Shown here: in pieces, positions 21,146 to 24,548 of the stretch
How positions within the stretch are numbered: position 1 is the first letter of the stretch
Layout of the letters: each line of letters opens with the position of its first letter
Origin: DATMNI01 sp035570275
Lineage (GTDB): Bacteria; Acidobacteriota; Terriglobia; Bryobacterales; Bryobacteraceae
NCBI GenBank assembly: GCA_035570275.1
Contig: DATMNI010000403.1
Span: forward strand, 1 to 24,548
Direction: 5' to 3'
DNA length: 24,548 nucleotides
Position numbers and translations under genes: made by a program
The notes under the pieces: model-generated
Told to the model about the DNA's origin: nothing
The model's input: the letters and a program-made list of their open reading frames with translations, nothing else
Databases searched by the model: none

Positions 21146-23473
21146 CTACTGGGGTTCAAATTGGATCTGTATCCTGGTCCTGGTAGGTTCCGTTGGTGGG
21201 GCGTAGGTCCATTGGCGGGCGGCGGCGAGTGCTGAGGGGACCAGCAGCGGGTGGCCGCTCACAGCCTTGAGGTCAACGACGTGGCCACCGGGGCCGATGG
21301 TCGCGATCAGGTGGACGACTCCCGAGATTCTGGCTTGCCGAGCGAGCGGGGGATAGACCGGATTCACGCGCGTGACGGGCTGCAATTCAGGCAACTCTGA
21401 GCCGACCGTGGCGCTGGGAGCCTCGCTGCTGCGGGAGCCTTCCGGCAATTGGAAGGGCACCTCCACCTCGATTTGCGTCGCAGCTACCTGCGGGCCGAAG
21501 GTCCACTGCTTCACTGCATCGATGGCGGACTGAACCAGTAGAGGGTGGCCGCTGACGGCACCCACTTCCCGCACCGTTCCATCCTGAGCCAACGACACAT
21601 TTAGCGTCACGACGCCCTGTATGCGAGCCTGGAGAGCCAACGGCGGATAGACCGGGACGACCCGCCTGATATTCGGCTCCGCGCTGGTGGCGCCCACGTG
21701 CCGAGGCGCACCGAACTGCTGTGCCCTGGCCTGCAAACGGTCGCCAAGTTCCCATAGCGGTGTGAGCCCCGGCGAAATTTTGGCGAGCGCTTGGGCGCGC
21801 GACTGGCCCGGTCCCACTTCGTAGCTGCTCAAAGCGCGCCCAACGGAGGCCAGGAGTGCGCCATCGCTCGAATTCTCCAGGCGCAGAGTGGCATCGGCGG
21901 CGAATTGCGGATTCGCTTGCTTGGCGAAGGCCGGGTTGTCGGCGCTTCGGTTGGCGGTGGTGATGGTGTTGACGTAGAGCCCCGTCAGCCTGGTCAGCCA
22001 GTCCCGATTGGCCGGTTCCAGCGTTCGGGCCTGCTGGTACAGGCGCTCCGCTTCGGCGGGGTCTGCCGCGGAGTCCGAGAAGAACCGCGCGGCATTGCCT
22101 AACACGCGCGCGTCATTGAGGTGGCGGGGGATTTGCTGGCGCCAAAGCGCGGCAATGCGCTGATAACCGGCAACGTTGTTGGCCCCTTGTGAATTGGGCG
22201 AAGTGACCGCGTAGCTCTCGAGCAGGTCGGAGTCCGGATGGTTCTGGATCAGCCACGAGATTTGCTCCATTAGGGGCGCACGCATGCCATTCCCGAAGTA
22301 ATAGCCCAGCAGTTTGCCGCGTGCCTGCTGATCGTCGGGATTGGCTTTGAGCTGCTGTTCCAGCGCCGCGGCCTCGGCGGGTTTGAGTTCGTGGCCCTCT
22401 CGAAGGCTCACGTACGCGTAGCCGCTGTTTTCGTAAACGACGACGCGCGGCTGCTGCTCCTGTGCCCTGGCGGGCGCGGGCGCCAATTGCAGCACGGTGG
22501 CTACGTAGATCAAAGGCAGGCTGCACGCCAGCAAGGCGGCCAGCCGCGGCCGCGTCAGGCCTTGCGGAATCTGCCTGGTTTCGTCAAGAATGCGTTCGAT
22601 TCGTTGTTTCACTTCCGATGCTTTCGCCATTGCCATTGCCTCCCAAATTAGTCTCCCCTGGCCGGACTTTACGGCGGCCGCCATCTCCAATAGAGCTTCT
22701 GCATAATGTTCCCGCTCGCCCAGCAGCAGGAGAGCCGCGTCGTCACACGCCTCTTCCGCCAGAGTCGCCAGTTTGCGCTCCAGCCACCAGGCCAGCGGAT
22801 GAAACCAGAAGACGCAGCGGTTGACCGCGGCCATCGCACCGATGGCCCAATCGGCGCGGCGCACGTGTGTGCGTTCGTGTGCCAGAACGGCATCGAGCTT
22901 GGCCTGGCCCCACTGCGGCCAATCGGCGGGCAGAAAGATCCTGGGGTGCAGGAAACCCGCGGTCACGGGCACGGAGATCCAAGCCGATTCGAAGACGCCA
23001 TTTGCCAACTCGCGGCTCAGCGGACGGCTGGCGTGCATGAGCCGGCGCGTGAACAGGTAGCTGAACACGAGGCGCGCCGCCAACCAGAGCAGGCCGGCGA
23101 AGTAGACGGCGGCGGCGTAGCGTTGCCAGGGCTTCCCGGCGAACGCCCACCGGCGCGGCTGTGGTTGCCTTGGCGAAGCCCGCAGCCCCGCGGGTGGCGC
23201 AGGTGGCGCCGCCGGCCCGATGTCCGTGGGCCGCGCATCGGACGTCTGGGGCGCCGCCGCAGCCGGCAGGATGGGCAAACGAAGCGGCGGCAACACGGGG
23301 CTCAGCGCGGCTGAAAGCAGCATGCCCGCCGCAACCACGGCCCAGACGGCGTGGCGTGTGGCAGCGGCCTGAATGCGAAGCACGGCCAGCAGCGCCAGCG
23401 CCGCCGCGGCCACCGGGACCACGCGCAGCGAGACACTGGCCAGATATTGCAGCAGGGCGGCGGAGAATTCCAT
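21146..23473 (-). CDS. BlaR1-like M56 peptidase with twin TonB C-terminal domains
   Basis: Membrane sensor-protease of 775 aa. N-terminal membrane segments are at about 5-35, 40-60 and 120-142. The M56 zinc site is HERTH (199-203), with EEACDDA (240-246) as the third ligand region, and a further membrane segment lies at 309-330. A helical TPR-like region (about 340-560) follows. Two TonB C-terminal domains end the protein (about 602-677 and 700-775), each with PVYPPLA and VSGHPLL. Instead of BlaR1's penicillin-binding sensor it carries TonB-type domains. By analogy it would cleave BlaI when triggered. ATG 23473 has AAGGAG upstream and starts one base after the blaI stop. Confidence 0.88.
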   Translation of the reverse strand: MEFSAALLQYLASVSLRVVPVAAAALALLAVLRIQAAATRHAVWAVVAAGMLLSAALSPVLPPLRLPILPAAAAPQTSDARPTDIGPAAPPAPPAGLRASPRQPQPRRWAFAGKPWQRYAAAVYFAGLLWLAARLVFSYLFTRRLMHASRPLSRELANGVFESAWISVPVTAGFLHPRIFLPADWPQWGQAKLDAVLAHERTHVRRADWAIGAMAAVNRCVFWFHPLAWWLERKLATLAEEACDDAALLLLGEREHYAEALLEMAAAVKSGQGRLIWEAMAMAKASEVKQRIERILDETRQIPQGLTRPRLAALLACSLPLIYVATVLQLAPAPARAQEQQPRVVVYENSGYAYVSLREGHELKPAEAAALEQQLKANPDDQQARGKLLGYYFGNGMRAPLMEQISWLIQNHPDSDLLESYAVTSPNSQGANNVAGYQRIAALWRQQIPRHLNDARVLGNAARFFSDSAADPAEAERLYQQARTLEPANRDWLTRLTGLYVNTITTANRSADNPAFAKQANPQFAADATLRLENSSDGALLASVGRALSSYEVGPGQSRAQALAKISPGLTPLWELGDRLQARAQQFGAPRHVGATSAEPNIRRVVPVYPPLALQARIQGVVTLNVSLAQDGTVREVGAVSGHPLLVQSAIDAVKQWTFGPQVAATQIEVEVPFQLPEGSRSSEAPSATVGSELPELQPVTRVNPVYPPLARQARISGVVHLIATIGPGGHVVDLKAVSGHPLLVPSALAAARQWTYAPPTEPTRTRIQIQFEPQ

Positions 23474-23474
23474 A

Positions 23475-23885
23475 TCAATCTCCTTTACGATCTCCCTTAC
23501 GATTCTTGCGGCGCGCGATGCGCTGGGCGAGCCGCTGCAGTTCGCGCTCATCCACCACGTCGTTGGCGACCATGCCGACGAGCAATTGTTCCACCGAGCC
23601 CCCGCAGAGGCGGTCGATGATCTGGCGCACGGCCTTGGCGGCGACGTTCTGCGGCCCTTCGATACCCGCATAGACATTGGTGCGGCCATCCACCGTATGC
23701 CGGACGTAGCCCTTCTCTTCCAGCCGTGTGAGCATGGTGCGGACGGTGGACTCCTTCATGAGATGGCGCTCGGCCAGCGCCAACCGGACCTCTTCGGCGG
23801 TGGCGGAGGGGCGCTGCCAGAGGACGCCCATGATAAGGTGTTCAAGTTCGCTGAGAGGTTTTCGAGGTTTGAGTGCGCTAAGCAT
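23475..23885 (-). CDS. BlaI/MecI-family repressor
   Basis: 136-aa winged-helix repressor: LSELEHLIMGVLWQRPSATA, EEVRLALAERHLMKESTVRT as recognition helix and MLTRLEEKGYVRHTVDGRTN as wing, then a dimerisation helix (VRQIIDRLCGGSVEQLL). It should bind the palindrome covering its own promoter and be inactivated by proteolysis through the M56 gene downstream. Start ATG 23885 is chosen by homology; the predicted transcript leader is only about seven bases. The last codons contain a 12-bp tandem duplication (23478-23501) which repeats the GGAGAT that serves the next gene as ribosome binding site. Confidence 0.92.
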   Translation of the reverse strand: MLSALKPRKPLSELEHLIMGVLWQRPSATAEEVRLALAERHLMKESTVRTMLTRLEEKGYVRHTVDGRTNVYAGIEGPQNVAAKAVRQIIDRLCGGSVEQLLVGMVANDVVDERELQRLAQRIARRKNRKGDRKGD

Positions 23886-23886
23886 T

Positions 23887-23908
23887 GTAGCGCTACTGAA
23901 TGTAGCGC
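23887..23908. promoter_or_regulatory. BlaI-type operator
   Basis: GCGCTAC (23890-23896) and GTAGCGC (23902-23908) form a 7-bp inverted repeat with a 5-base spacer. A perfect 10-bp palindrome GTAGCGCTAC spans 23887-23896. The site covers the -10 box and start point, as expected for autorepression. Confidence 0.75.
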
Positions 23909-23927
23909 AATTGGCGAGTGGTGTCAA
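23899..23927 (-). promoter_or_regulatory. Sigma-70 promoter of the blaI-M56 operon
   Basis: -35 TTGACA (23927-23922), spacer of exactly 17 bases, -10 TACATT (23904-23899). Transcription should begin near 23892. Confidence 0.82.
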
Positions 23928-24002
23928 GCGGAATTCCGGAACGGGGGATTTCCGGACGTGCCCCGCCGCGTCAGGAAGCGCGCCGGCCCGGAGCGCGGCA
24001 CT

Positions 24003-24163
24003 TCACCCCGCGTGCCGCAGCGCGGACAGCGGGTCCACGCGCATGGCGCGCCGGGCCGGCAGATAACAGGCCGGCAACGCGAACGCGCCCAGGGTCAGGG
24101 CCGCGGCGGCAAACGCCAACGGTCCAGCGGACCCACCTCGAACAGGTGCTCCGCATCAGCCGC
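24003..24163 (-). pseudogene. ADOP/MacB-type permease C-terminal remnant
   Basis: Minus strand encodes LAFAAAALTLGAFALPACYL, then PARRAMRVDPLSALRHAG and a stop at 24003-24005. This is the typical final membrane segment and tail of Acidobacterial duplicated orphan permeases. Upstream, VRAADAEHLFEVGPLD is in a different frame: one base is missing at 24120-24122 between GAC and CCG. Further upstream the sequence switches to a copy of the M56 gene. It is thus a short remnant of about 50 codons, not a gene. Confidence 0.8.
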
Positions 24164-24233
24164 GCGCACCGAACTGCTGTGCCCTGGCCAGCAAACGGTC
24201 GCCAAGTTCCCATAGCGGCGTGAGCCCCGGCGA
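24164..24233 (-). repeat. 70-bp duplicate of the M56 gene interior
   Basis: Matches 21706-21775 over 70 bases with two substitutions. In the M56 protein this encodes SPGLTPLWELGDRLQARAQQ and a few further residues. In the copy the frame ends at a TGA soon after the junction at 24163/24164. The flanking bases do not match the M56 gene. Confidence 0.93.
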
Positions 24234-24371
24234 GTCTCACCACATCGCAGGGCTTGCGGAGGGAGATCCCTTAACGTTGGCCGGACGATGCTGGGCCAGT
24301 GCTAACCAGTCGATCCAACATATCTATTTCCCGCTCAATTTTTCGGAGCCGGCGCCTCCACACGGGAGAAG
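24234..24371. other. No gene recognised
   Basis: No ORF, family motif or clear repeat was found between the duplicated M56 fragment and the receptor remnant. Confidence 0.5.
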
Positions 24372-24548
24372 CTAAAACTGCAGCCTGAGATGCAGTTGGA
24401 TGGTCCTGGGACCGGCCTCTTCCACCAGTTGGCTTTGGCTGATCTGGCCGAACGATCAGCTGGCCACATTCGTATTCGGCGAGGCTTTGTTCAGCAAGTT
24501 GAACAGGTTGGCGAACTGCGATTCAAAGCGCAGGGCGAACCGCTCCGT
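24372..24548 (-). pseudogene. TonB-dependent receptor C-terminus with in-frame stop (partial)
   Basis: Runs off the window edge. Minus strand reads ERFALRFESQFANLFNLLNK, ASPNTNVAS, then TGA (24456-24458), then SFGQISQSQLVEEAGPRTIQ and LHLRLQF with stop at 24372-24374. The final LHLRLQF with terminal Phe is the classical outer-membrane barrel ending of Oar-like receptors. The TGA falls inside the last loop, so a normal product would lack the final strand needed for membrane assembly. Probably a decayed gene. Confidence 0.78.

Noticed and set aside
1..24548. tRNA, rRNA or mobile-element genes
   Set aside because: No cloverleaf-like segment, rRNA core sequence, transposase, integrase or target-site duplication was recognised on reading.

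Overview
The window looks like a chromosomal segment of a GC-rich soil bacterium of the Acidobacteriota, most likely the Solibacteraceae/Bryobacterales group. This is inferred from content: an ADOP-type permease tail, the C-terminus of an Oar-like TonB-dependent receptor, an M56 peptidase fused to TonB C-terminal domains and paired with BlaI, YVTN-propeller phosphoesterases, many small toxin-antitoxin (TA) cassettes, and several families of dispersed intergenic palindromes. No rRNA, tRNA, integrase, transposase or CRISPR array was found.

Layout. 80-637 (-): VapBC-like pair whose toxin has lost a usable start. 690-1577 (-): endonuclease IV, apparently starting at CTG. 1639-1848 (-): small cysteine-rich protein. 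2024-9273 (+): a tightly overlapping seven-gene operon (TetR regulator, TolC-like channel, HlyD/YbhG-like adaptor, two separate ATPases matching the halves of YbhF, two ABC-2 permeases of the YbhS/YbhR type). It looks like a complete tripartite exporter controlled by its first gene. 9396-10851 (+): two TA cassettes, DUF433/DUF5615 (toxin frameshifted) and Phd/PIN (intact), bracketed by heptamer repeat clusters. 10882-11700 (-): lipoprotein of unknown function. 11804-13907 (+): four-carbon acid-sugar kinase (DUF1537) plus PdxA2-like dehydrogenase, a likely D-threonate/erythronate-type catabolic pair. 13908-14188: gene-free and packed with palindromes.

14189-15532 (-) and 15637-16659 (+): divergent phospholipase C-like phosphoesterase and an unknown protein, both with -10 boxes almost touching the start codon. 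16691-17032 (+): HicB with a decayed HicA. 17070-19718 (-): large secreted YVTN beta-propeller/phosphoesterase. 19998-21072 (+): secreted DUF5818-like protein and a Crp/Fnr regulator, preceded by a good sigma-54 promoter. 21146-23885 (-): BlaI repressor and M56 peptidase with twin TonB domains, with a recognisable promoter and operator. 24003-24548 (-): gene remnants, namely an ADOP tail with a frameshift, a 70-bp duplicate of part of the M56 gene, and a TonB-dependent receptor tail with an in-frame stop.

Four themes stand out. Of four TA cassettes, three have a damaged toxin beside an intact antitoxin. Several palindromic repeat families sit directly against stop codons. Several promoters imply very short or absent leaders. 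The exporter operon carries two tandem hairpins between the channel and adaptor genes. I did not find one clearly new defence or biosynthetic system. The most unusual items are the stop-codon-abutting repeats, the heptamer arrays around the TA island and the M56-twin-TonB receptor.
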